A DNA stretch of 64,000 nt from Catellatospora vulcania (GTDB lineage: Bacteria; Actinomycetota; Actinomycetes; Mycobacteriales; Micromonosporaceae), in NCBI RefSeq assembly GCF_009720385.1, contig NZ_ML769308.1:1-64000 (forward strand). Direction: 5' to 3'. A program made the position numbers and the translations under genes. The notes under the pieces are model-generated. The model saw only the letters and a program-made list of their open reading frames with translations, made no database searches and was not told the DNA's origin. This document shows, one piece after another, positions 18,412 to 25,487 of the stretch (position 1 is the stretch's first letter; each line of letters starts with the position of its first letter).

Positions 18412-19827
18412 TCAGGGACGGATGAAGCCGATCATCGGCGTGGTCGCCGCGATCTGCAGGATCATCGCGACGGCGACCACGGCGAAGGGCCAGGACCGGG
18501 ACGAGCGGGCGCACACCCAGGCCACCGGGATCGTCAGGAACACCGCGAGGAAGATCCAGAGCCGGGTGGTCTCGCCGCGGTTGATGCCGACCAGGTCGAG
18601 GAAGGCCAGCACGGCCAGCCCGGACAGGGTCAGCGCGGCGATGGGCCGGGCCACCCCGCGCCGCACCGCGTCCCAGGCGGCATATCCGATCAGCACGGTG
18701 GCCGCGATCCCGGCGCAGAGCGCGAAGTCGCCGAGGTTGCGCACCACCCACACGTCGTAGGGCCGGTGTGCGCGCTCGTTGAAGTCGGTCGCGTCGGCCA
18801 GCACCTCGGCCAGGTTCACGAACAGGTCGTAGCCGAACACCAGCTTCGTGCCGAGGTACGCCCCGGCGAAGGCGGCCAGGGTCAGCGACACCAGCTTGAG
18901 CAGCCCGACCCAGTCCAGCCGGCGGTGGTACAGCGCCAGCGCGGCCAGCGCCGCGAACGTCAGCCCCATCACCAGCGGCAGCGGCTCGAAGAAGAACACC
19001 AGGTAGAGCGATGCGCCCACGCCCACCGCCCAGCCCCAGTGCGTGCTGCGCAGGTAACGCGTGAACAGCCACAGCGACAGCAGGATCGGCACCGGCGAGA
19101 CGGCGTTGAGGATGGGCAGGAAGTACAGCCGGCCCGGCACCAGCAGGCACAGGATCAGCGCGTACAGCGCCACCCGACGGTCGCCGAGCACCTCGCGTAC
19201 CACCAGGTAGACCAGCAGGGCGCTCAGGCTGGACACCGCCATGATCAGGATGCCGAGCGCGGCCGGGTTCGTGGTGAACATGCCGAGCAGGTGGTAGAGC
19301 AGCGTCTTGCCGGGCATGTTCGAGCGGGCGTGCTGCGGCAGCGCGTGCACGATCTCCTCGAATCGCGTCAGGTACTCGTACGCGGAGAAGCGCAGCGACG
19401 GCGAGTAGAAGGAGTTCGCCCGGTCGCTGCCGACGACCGCGCCCAGCGACACCTCGTCGGCGGCGCGCACGACCAGCTGCAGCGGGACGGCGGCGCACAG
19501 CCACATGGCCAGCGCGAGCCGCTCGTGGCGTGCGCCGAGTCGGTGGGTGAGCCACAGCAGGGCCAGCACCGCGGCCGTGGCGCCCGCGAACGGCAGCAGC
19601 ATCTCCCAGGCGAACGTGTGCACGTAGCGGTAGCGCCACGCACCCGCCCGCGAGCCCGCCGGCAGCAGTTGCACGGCCGCCAGCACCGCGGCGACGACGG
19701 TGAGTCCGGCCCCGGCCAGCACCGCGATCGCGACCGGGCGCGGGGTCCGGCCCGCGGCGGGCACAGGCACCGGCCCCGGCGTGGCGGGCTGGGTCCGTTC
19801 GGCGGTGAGCAGCGAACCGTCGTGCAC
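18412..19827 (-). CDS. Polytopic membrane protein, GT-C glycosyltransferase-like
   Basis: A 471-residue protein with about 11-12 transmembrane helices. After the first helix (about 33-56) there is a large outer loop with RYRYVHTFAWEMLLPF, and another with SPSLRFSAYEYLTRFEEIVHALP and SNMPGKTLLYHLLG, the layout of lipid-linked-sugar glycosyltransferases of the GT-C fold. I cannot assign donor, acceptor or family. GTG 19827 lies 7-8 bases after AAAGGG. The leader contains a perfect 12-bp hairpin (19857-19886). Confidence 0.6.
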   Translation of the reverse strand: MHDGSLLTAERTQPATPGPVPVPAAGRTPRPVAIAVLAGAGLTVVAAVLAAVQLLPAGSRAGAWRYRYVHTFAWEMLLPFAGATAAVLALLWLTHRLGARHERLALAMWLCAAVPLQLVVRAADEVSLGAVVGSDRANSFYSPSLRFSAYEYLTRFEEIVHALPQHARSNMPGKTLLYHLLGMFTTNPAALGILIMAVSSLSALLVYLVVREVLGDRRVALYALILCLLVPGRLYFLPILNAVSPVPILLSLWLFTRYLRSTHWGWAVGVGASLYLVFFFEPLPLVMGLTFAALAALALYHRRLDWVGLLKLVSLTLAAFAGAYLGTKLVFGYDLFVNLAEVLADATDFNERAHRPYDVWVVRNLGDFALCAGIAATVLIGYAAWDAVRRGVARPIAALTLSGLAVLAFLDLVGINRGETTRLWIFLAVFLTIPVAWVCARSSRSWPFAVVAVAMILQIAATTPMIGFIRP

Positions 19828-19856
19828 GTTCGATCCCTTTCAACGGCGGGTCGACT

Positions 19857-19886
19857 CCGGACCTGCGCACGCGGGCGCAGGTCCGG
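19857..19886 (-). promoter_or_regulatory. Leader hairpin upstream of the GT-C-like gene
   Basis: A perfect 12-bp stem (19857-19868 with 19875-19886) and 6-base loop lies 30 bases before the GTG at 19827, with no gene ending nearby for it to terminate. It could be an attenuator or a transcript-stabilising leader. Confidence 0.45.
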
Positions 19887-20037
19887 GTCAATCATCAAGA
19901 ACGGTCCGTGCGGGAGGGGGATACGGCGGCGTACGCCCCACGGTCAGTCCGTGCGGCCCGGCGGTACGAGCCGCCGGTGCGCGCCGGCGGTGCGGGTTAG
20001 GGTGTTCGCCGAAGAGTGCGACGACCGGGAGGCTCGG

Positions 20038-20676
20038 ATGAGCGCGGTGCGTGAGGCGTACCTGCAGGCCGCGCTGTCGGCCGCGGCCCTGGTCGGCGAC
20101 CCGGCCGTCGCCTCGGCCTGGGCGAAGCCGAGCGCGCTGGACGGCTTCACGGTCGCCGGGCTGGCCGGGCACCTGGCCGCCCAGGTGGTGAACGTGCCGC
20201 GGGTGCTGCGCGCACCGGCGCCGGACGGGCCGCCGGTCGCCCTCGCCGACCACTACGGCCGGGTGCGGTGGCTCGGCGCGGACCTCGACGCCGAGGTCAA
20301 CGTGCAGATCCGGCAGGGCGGCGAGGCGCTGGCCGAGGCCGGTCCGCGTGAGCTGGTGGCGCAGACCGGGCTGGCGGTGGCCGAGCTGCGCTCGCTGCTG
20401 GCCGAGGAGCCCGCCGACCGCCTGGTCAGCCCACCGGCCGGACCGTGGGCGATGCTGCTGGACGACTTCCTGGTGACCCGGCTGATGGAGATCACCGTGC
20501 ACTCCGACGACCTGGCGTACAGCGTCGGCGTGCCCACGCCCGACCAGCCGCGGGACGTGCTCGACCCGGTGCTGGCGCTGCTCGGCGAGCTCGCCGTGCG
20601 CCGCCACGGGCAGGCCGCGGTCATCCGCGCGCTGAGCCGGGCCGAACGCGCCCCGGCGAGCATCACCGCGTTCTGA
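20038..20676 (+). CDS. TIGR03083/maleylpyruvate isomerase-like (DinB-fold) protein
   Basis: A 212-residue four-helix-bundle protein of the actinobacterial mycothiol-dependent/maleylpyruvate isomerase-like group. The metal-site motifs are weak: VAGLAGHLAAQVVN supplies the first conserved His, and LMEITVHSDDLAYSVG the C-terminal His-containing signature typical of TIGR03083 proteins. Substrate unknown. ATG 20038 is preceded by GGGAGG. It heads a tight cluster with a GntR regulator 13 bases downstream and a YciI-like gene. Confidence 0.75.
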   Translation: MSAVREAYLQAALSAAALVGDPAVASAWAKPSALDGFTVAGLAGHLAAQVVNVPRVLRAPAPDGPPVALADHYGRVRWLGADLDAEVNVQIRQGGEALAEAGPRELVAQTGLAVAELRSLLAEEPADRLVSPPAGPWAMLLDDFLVTRLMEITVHSDDLAYSVGVPTPDQPRDVLDPVLALLGELAVRRHGQAAVIRALSRAERAPASITAF

Positions 20677-20689
20677 GAGGGCTACGCCG

Positions 20690-21088
20690 ATGCGACTCGA
20701 CCTCGATCACGACAGCGCCGTCCCGCCGTACGAGCAGGTGCGGGCGGAGATCGCCGCGATGATCGGCGACGGCAGGCTGGCCCCCGGCGCGCACCTGCCC
20801 ACGATCCGGCAGCTCGCCGCGGACCTCGGTCTCGCCGTGAACACGGTGGCCCGCTCCTACCGTGAACTGGAGGCCGCGGGCCTGGTGGTGAGCCGGGTGC
20901 GACATGGCACCACGGTCGCCGAGCGCCGCCCCGACCTGCCGCCCGCCGAGGCGATGGCCAGGCTCGACGAGGCCGCGCGGGCGTACCGGGCGGCGGCCCG
21001 CGCGCTCGGGGCAAGCCTCGACGGCGCGATCCAGGCGCTGCGCCGGGTCGACGCCGAGCAGCCCGCCTCCGGCCGGACCCGTGTCTGA
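20690..21088 (+). CDS. GntR-family regulator (YtrA-like short form)
   Basis: A 132-residue GntR winged-helix protein. The N-terminal DNA-binding domain (about residues 8-75) reads PPYEQVRAEIAAMIGDGRLAPGAHLPTIRQLAADLG then NTVARSYRELEAAGLVVSR. The C-terminal part is only a helix pair of about 50 residues, as in the YtrA subgroup, which often controls transporter genes; no ABC transporter is adjacent here. It is 13 bases downstream of the TIGR03083-type gene and probably in one operon with it. Confidence 0.88.
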   Translation: MRLDLDHDSAVPPYEQVRAEIAAMIGDGRLAPGAHLPTIRQLAADLGLAVNTVARSYRELEAAGLVVSRVRHGTTVAERRPDLPPAEAMARLDEAARAYRAAARALGASLDGAIQALRRVDAEQPASGRTRV

Positions 21089-21110
21089 CCTGCCGGGCAC
21101 ACTGTTCGCC

Positions 21111-21452
21111 ATGGAACTGGAGACCTTCGAACTGGTGATGCTGCGCCGCCCGGCGAACCCGGTCGAGTACGACGACGCCGCATCCGCCCGCATCCAGGCG
21201 GAGCACCTGGCCTACCTGGCCGGGCTGCGCGCCTCGGGCCACGTGGTCACCAACGGCCCGGTGCTCGACGGGCCCGACGAGTCGCTGCGCGGCCTGGTCT
21301 TCTTCCGCACCGGCTCGCAGGACGAGGCGCGCCGCCTGGCCGAGCAGGACCCCGCGGTCCGCGCCGGGCGGTTGGCCGTCGACGTGATGACCTACTGGTG
21401 CCCGCCCGGCACGATGGCCGCCCCCGGCCAGACGATCACCCTGCCCGGCTGA
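21111..21452 (+). CDS. YCII-related domain protein
   Basis: A 113-residue YciI-like alpha/beta-barrel protein. It has the conserved opening (FELVMLRRPANP), the central helix with HLAYLAGLRASGHVVTNGP, and the DEARRLAEQDPAVRAGRLAVDVMTYW block in which the Asp-Pro pair is a family hallmark. YciI-like proteins are small ferredoxin-fold proteins with a possible His/Asp catalytic pair; the role here is unknown. ATG 21111 is preferred; GTG 21081 overlapping the gntR stop is the alternative. It closes a three-gene cluster. Confidence 0.75.
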   Translation: MELETFELVMLRRPANPVEYDDAASARIQAEHLAYLAGLRASGHVVTNGPVLDGPDESLRGLVFFRTGSQDEARRLAEQDPAVRAGRLAVDVMTYWCPPGTMAAPGQTITLPG

Positions 21453-21484
21453 CGCGAAGGCGGCCAATTTTCGCAATTCGGTCA

Positions 21485-21490
21485 TATGCT
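21485..21490 (+). promoter_or_regulatory. -10 box for a leaderless GH15 transcript
   Basis: TATGCT ends 6 bases before GTG 21497, within a short AT-rich interval after the yciI-like gene. No ribosome site is present, consistent with a leaderless message. Confidence 0.5.
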
Positions 21491-21496
21491 GGCCGT

Positions 21497-23311
21497 GTGG
21501 TGGACGGGGAGGCGGGACGCTATCTGGCCATCGCCGATCACGGGCTGATCGGCGACATGCGCAGCGTGGCACTGGTCGGGGTGAACGGCACCATCGACTG
21601 GTACTGCTGCCCGCGGTTCGACTCGCCCAGCGTGTTCGCCTCGCTGCTCGACGCCGACCGGGGCGGCCGGTTCGAGCTGGCCCCGGCCGTCCCCGCGCAG
21701 ACCAAGCAGTTCTACTTCCCGGACACCAACGTCCTGATCACCCGGTTCTACGCCGAAGAGGGCGTGGGCGAGATCCAGGACTTCATGCCGATCGTCGGTG
21801 ACCCCACCGAGGCGGGGCGGCACCGCCTGATCCGCCGGGTGCTCTGCGTACGCGGGAAACTGCCCTTCGCCGCGCTGGTCGCGCCGCGCTTCGACTACGG
21901 GCGGCAGGAGCATGTGCTGCGCCGCGACGGCGACCAGGTGATCTTCGAGTGCCCGGTGCTGTCGCTGGCACTGACCAGCAGCGTCGACGTCGTCGACGAC
22001 GACGGTGACGCGCGGGCGCTGTTCACCCTCGGTGAGGGCGAGACGGCCGTGTTCGCGTTGGACCGGGTCACCGCGGAGGTGCGGCCGCGCTCCTGCCCGG
22101 TGGCCGAGGCGGAGGAGCAGTTCAACGCCACGGTCGGCTACTGGCGGCGGTGGCTTTCCGCGTCGCGGTACCGGGGCCGGTGGCGCGAGATGGTGCACCG
22201 CTCGGCGCTGACCCTGAAGCTGCTCACGTACGCCCCGACCGGTGCGATCGTCGCGGCCGCCACGACCAGCCTGCCGGAGCAGATCGGCGGCGAGCGCAAC
22301 TGGGACTACCGCTACGTGTGGATCCGCGACGCGGCGTTCTGCGTGTACGCGCTGCTGCGCCTGGGCTTCACCGAGGAGGCCTCGGCGTTCATGGACTTCC
22401 TGGAGCGCCACGTGGCGCTGCGCGGCGACGGCCCCGACGGGCCGCTGCAGATCATGTACGGCATCGACGGCCGGACCGACCTCGACGAGCGGGAGCTGCC
22501 GCACCTGGAGGGATATCGCGGCTCGGCTCCGGTACGGGTCGGCAACGCCGCGGTCGACCAGCTCCAGCTCGACATCTACGGCGCGCTGATCGATTCGATC
22601 TACCTCTACGACAAGTGGGCGCAGCCCATCTCCAGCGACCGCTGGGAGGAGGTGTCGGAGCTGGTCGAGTGGGTGTGCGGGCACTGGGACCAGCCCGACG
22701 AGGGCATCTGGGAGACCCGCGGCGGTCGCAAGAACTTCCTGTACTCGCGGCTCATGTGCTGGGTGGCGATCGAACGCGCGATCCGCATGGCCAACCGCCG
22801 CGGCCTGCCCGCCGACCTGCGCCGCTGGCGGGAGACCCGGGACGCGGTCTACCACCAGATCATGCGCAAGGGCTGGTCGCCGGAGCGCGAGGCGTTCACC
22901 CAGCACGAGGACGACGTGGTGCTCGACGCCGCGGTGCTGATGATGCCGCTGTCGAAGTTCATCTCGCCGACCGATCCGAAATGGCTGTCCACGCTGGACG
23001 CACTGGGCCGGGACCTGGTCTCGGACTCCCTCGTCTACCGCTACGACCCCACGGTCAGCCCCGACGGCCTGCGCGGCACCGAGGGCACCTTCTCCATCTG
23101 CTCCTTCTGGTACGTCGAAGCCCTGTCCCGGGCCGGCCGCCTCGACGAGGCCCGCCTGGCCTTCGAGAAGATGCTCACCTACGCCAACCACGTCGGCCTG
23201 TTCGCCGAGCAGATCGGTCCGACCGGCGAACAGCTCGGCAACTTCCCCCAGGCCTTCACCCACCTGGCCCTCATCTCCGCCGCCTTCAACCTCGACCGCG
23301 CCCTCGGCTGA
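21497..23311 (+). CDS. Glycoside hydrolase family 15 protein (trehalase/glucan hydrolase type)
   Basis: A 604-residue cytoplasmic GH15 enzyme with no signal peptide. The N-terminal beta-sandwich domain begins DHGLIGDMRSVALVGVNGTIDWYC, and the (alpha/alpha)6 catalytic barrel contains GERNWDYRYVWIRDAAF, EGYRGSAPVRVGNAA and EGTFSICSFWYVEAL. The length and motifs match the actinobacterial group that includes a characterised mycobacterial trehalase, so trehalose or short alpha-glucans are likely substrates. The start is GTG 21497 (or 21500), six bases after a TATGCT box. Confidence 0.88.
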   Translation: MVDGEAGRYLAIADHGLIGDMRSVALVGVNGTIDWYCCPRFDSPSVFASLLDADRGGRFELAPAVPAQTKQFYFPDTNVLITRFYAEEGVGEIQDFMPIVGDPTEAGRHRLIRRVLCVRGKLPFAALVAPRFDYGRQEHVLRRDGDQVIFECPVLSLALTSSVDVVDDDGDARALFTLGEGETAVFALDRVTAEVRPRSCPVAEAEEQFNATVGYWRRWLSASRYRGRWREMVHRSALTLKLLTYAPTGAIVAAATTSLPEQIGGERNWDYRYVWIRDAAFCVYALLRLGFTEEASAFMDFLERHVALRGDGPDGPLQIMYGIDGRTDLDERELPHLEGYRGSAPVRVGNAAVDQLQLDIYGALIDSIYLYDKWAQPISSDRWEEVSELVEWVCGHWDQPDEGIWETRGGRKNFLYSRLMCWVAIERAIRMANRRGLPADLRRWRETRDAVYHQIMRKGWSPEREAFTQHEDDVVLDAAVLMMPLSKFISPTDPKWLSTLDALGRDLVSDSLVYRYDPTVSPDGLRGTEGTFSICSFWYVEALSRAGRLDEARLAFEKMLTYANHVGLFAEQIGPTGEQLGNFPQAFTHLALISAAFNLDRALG

Positions 23312-23364
23312 CCCAGGATGTGGGCGGGCCGGTGCGGTGGCGGGCGGGGCGGCCCGGGGCTTGT

Positions 23365-23370
23365 TAGGCT
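23365..23370 (+). promoter_or_regulatory. -10 box upstream of the ZTP riboswitch
   Basis: TAGGCT lies about 7 bases before the first paired bases of the riboswitch, which is where transcription of the leader would begin. Confidence 0.45.
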
Positions 23371-23377
23371 GGGCGGT

Positions 23378-23456
23378 GGGCCGTGACTGGCGCGCTGGGA
23401 TGGGACACCATCGGGGAGCGGCTCCGTCATCGTGACGCTGTGCCGTGCGCCTGGGC
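23378..23456 (+). ncRNA. ZTP (ZMP/AICAR) riboswitch, pfl motif
   Basis: The leader of glyA carries the conserved blocks of the pfl RNA in order: GCCGTGACTGGCG, then a GATGGGACACCATC hairpin, GGGGAGCGGC, a variable linker, and the 3-prime pseudoknot block GTGCGCCTGGGC. This RNA senses ZMP/ZTP, the purine intermediate that builds up when 10-formyl-tetrahydrofolate is scarce, and turns on one-carbon genes. The aptamer ends 27 bases before the GlyA ATG. The ribosome site AGGAGG (23474-23479) lies just after it, so control of translation is plausible. Confidence 0.88.
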
Positions 23457-23483
23457 CTCTTCCGTCCTGTCTAGGAGGTCCGC

Positions 23484-24926
23484 ATGTCCGACGCGTCCCT
23501 GTCCAGCGAATCCCTGGCCTACCGCCACGCGCTGGACGCCATCCGCGCCGTCGAGCCGGCGGTCGCCGCCGCGATCGGCGCCGAACTCGCCGACCAGCGC
23601 GAGTCGCTCAAGCTGATCGCCAGCGAGAACTACGCCTCACCCGCGACGCTGCTGGCCATGGGCAACTGGTTCAGCGACAAGTACGCCGAGGGCACCGTCG
23701 GCCGTCGCTTCTACGCCGGCTGCAAGAACGTCGACACCGTCGAGGCGCTCGCCGCCCAGCACGCCCGCGAGCTGTTCGGGGCGCAGCACGCCTACGTCCA
23801 GCCGCACTCGGGCATCGACGCCAACCTGGTCGCCTTCTGGGCCGTGCTCGCCCAGCGGGTGGAGAGCCCGGCGCTGGCCAAGGCGCAGGCCCGCCACGTC
23901 AACGACCTGAACGAGGCCGACTGGGCGACGCTGCGCCGCGAGCTGGGCGACCAGCGCATGCTCGGCATGTCGCTGGACGCGGGCGGTCACCTCACGCACG
24001 GCTTCCGCCCGAACATCTCCGGCAAGATGTTCGAGCAGCGCAGCTACGGCACCGACCCGGCGACGGGACTGGTCGACTACGACGCGCTGGCCAAGTCGGC
24101 GCGCGAGTTCCGGCCGCTGATCATCGTGGCGGGCTACTCGGCGTACCCCCGGCTGGTGAACTTCCGGATCATGCGGGAGATCGCCGACGAGGTCGGCGCG
24201 ACCCTGATGGTCGACATGGCGCACTTCGCGGGCCTGGTCGCGGGCAAGGTGCTCACCGGCGACTTCGACCCGATCCCGCACGCGCAGATCGTCACCACCA
24301 CCACGCACAAGTCGCTGCGCGGCCCGCGCGGCGGCATGGTGCTGTGCCAGACCGAGCTGGCCGACCAGGTCGACCGCGGCTGCCCGATGGTGCTCGGCGG
24401 CCCGCTGCCGCACGTCATGGCGGCCAAGGCGGTCGCGCTGGCCGAGGCCCGCCGGCCGGAGTTCCGCGACTACGCCCAGCGCATCGTCGACAACGCGCAC
24501 GCGCTGGCCGAGGGCCTGCTCAAGCGCGGCGCGAAGCTGGTCACCGGCGGCACCGACAACCACCTGGTGCTGCTGGACGTGTCGTCGTACGGCATCACCG
24601 GCCGGCAGGCCGAGTCGGCGCTGCTCGACTCGAACATCGTCACCAACCGCAACGCGGTGCCGCAGGACCGCAACGGCGCCTGGTACACCTCCGGCATCCG
24701 GCTGGGCACCCCGGCGCTGACCACGCGCGGCCTCGGCACGGCCGAGATGGACCAGATCGCCGACCTGATCCACACCGTGCTGGCGGGCACCACGCCCGGC
24801 ACCACCGAGGGCAAGCCCTCCAAGGCCGCGTACGTGCTGGCCGACGGTGTCGCCGACCGGGTCGCCGGGCAGACCGACGACCTGCTCAAGGGCTTCCCGC
24901 TGTACCCGACGATCGACCTCGGCTGA
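23484..24926 (+). CDS. glyA: Serine hydroxymethyltransferase
   Basis: A 480-residue PLP enzyme converting serine and tetrahydrofolate to glycine and methylene-tetrahydrofolate. Hallmarks are [35 protein letters not shown] and the PLP-lysine block [15 protein letters not shown]. It is about 50 residues longer than typical GlyA, with an extra segment around residues 125-165 ([23 protein letters not shown]; the run includes a helical insertion), the form found in some actinobacteria. It is governed by the upstream ZTP riboswitch and ends at a proper intrinsic terminator. Confidence 0.95.
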   Translation: MSDASLSSESLAYRHALDAIRAVEPAVAAAIGAELADQRESLKLIASENYASPATLLAMGNWFSDKYAEGTVGRRFYAGCKNVDTVEALAAQHARELFGAQHAYVQPHSGIDANLVAFWAVLAQRVESPALAKAQARHVNDLNEADWATLRRELGDQRMLGMSLDAGGHLTHGFRPNISGKMFEQRSYGTDPATGLVDYDALAKSAREFRPLIIVAGYSAYPRLVNFRIMREIADEVGATLMVDMAHFAGLVAGKVLTGDFDPIPHAQIVTTTTHKSLRGPRGGMVLCQTELADQVDRGCPMVLGGPLPHVMAAKAVALAEARRPEFRDYAQRIVDNAHALAEGLLKRGAKLVTGGTDNHLVLLDVSSYGITGRQAESALLDSNIVTNRNAVPQDRNGAWYTSGIRLGTPALTTRGLGTAEMDQIADLIHTVLAGTTPGTTEGKPSKAAYVLADGVADRVAGQTDDLLKGFPLYPTIDLG

Positions 24927-24937
24927 GTATCGGCGCA

Positions 24938-24972
24938 GGTGCGGGGGCGACCGGGTCGCCTCCGCACCTTTT
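24938..24972 (+). terminator. Intrinsic terminator of glyA with U-tract
   Basis: A 14-bp stem with one G-U pair (24938-24951 with 24955-24968) and a 3-base loop is followed directly by TTTT. It begins 11 bases after the glyA stop. It is one of the few hairpins in this window with a U-tract. Confidence 0.85.
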
Positions 24973-25031
24973 GTCGCCCGGGCGGTTCCCCGCGATGTGA
25001 AGGAATGGCACGAGACGTCTACATTGGCGCG

Positions 25032-25424
25032 ATGGAATCAACAGTCCTAGTCGTCGCCGGATCGGCGTGCGTGTTCCTCGTCGTGATCGTCGTGGTGGTG
25101 GTGAGCATCGTCGCGTCCCGCCGCACCACGGGCCAGGGCCCGGCGGCCAAGCGCCGTCCCGGCGGTTACGTCGGCCCCGTGCACAGCGGCTCCACCGCCG
25201 GTGACCCGGTCTGGACCGACGAGCAGACGTGGGTGCACAACAGCTCCGGCGGCAGCGGCTATGCGAGCGGCGTCGAGCCCGGCAGCAGCTCGGATTCGGG
25301 CGGCGGCTGGTCGGGCGGCGGCAGCAGCGACTCCGGCGGCGGCTGGTCCGGGGGCGGTTCGGACTCCGGCGGGTCGTCCGGCGGCGGCAGCAGCGACTCC
25401 GGCAGCAGTAGCAGCAGTTCCTGA
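25032..25424 (+). CDS. Small membrane protein with Gly/Ser-rich tail
   Basis: A 130-residue protein of unknown function. One N-terminal transmembrane helix (about residues 5-27, rich in Val) is followed by a short basic stretch (SRRTTGQGPAAKRRPGG), a small polar segment with WTDEQTW, and about 60 residues of repeated SDSGGGWSGGGS-type sequence ending in a run of Ser. The tail is low complexity and probably disordered. I see no enzymatic motif. The start is ATG 25032 without an obvious ribosome site. Confidence 0.65.
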   Translation: MESTVLVVAGSACVFLVVIVVVVVSIVASRRTTGQGPAAKRRPGGYVGPVHSGSTAGDPVWTDEQTWVHNSSGGSGYASGVEPGSSSDSGGGWSGGGSSDSGGGWSGGGSDSGGSSGGGSSDSGSSSSSS

Positions 25425-25435
25425 GGGGTGAACGA

Positions 25436-25473
25436 AAGGCCCCGTTCCCGCCGTGCGGCGGGAACGGGGCCTT
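25436..25473. terminator. Strong convergent terminator hairpin
   Basis: A perfect 17-bp stem (25436-25452 with 25457-25473) with a 4-base loop lies between the convergent small membrane protein and sugar dehydrogenase genes. It reads as a hairpin ending in a short T-run on both strands. Confidence 0.88.
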
Positions 25474-25487
25474 CTCCGTGCGGAGGG

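Noticed and set aside
25260-25420. Short repeats that could suggest a CRISPR-like or satellite array
   Set aside because: They are Gly/Ser codon repeats encoding the tail of the small membrane protein, with no regular spacers.
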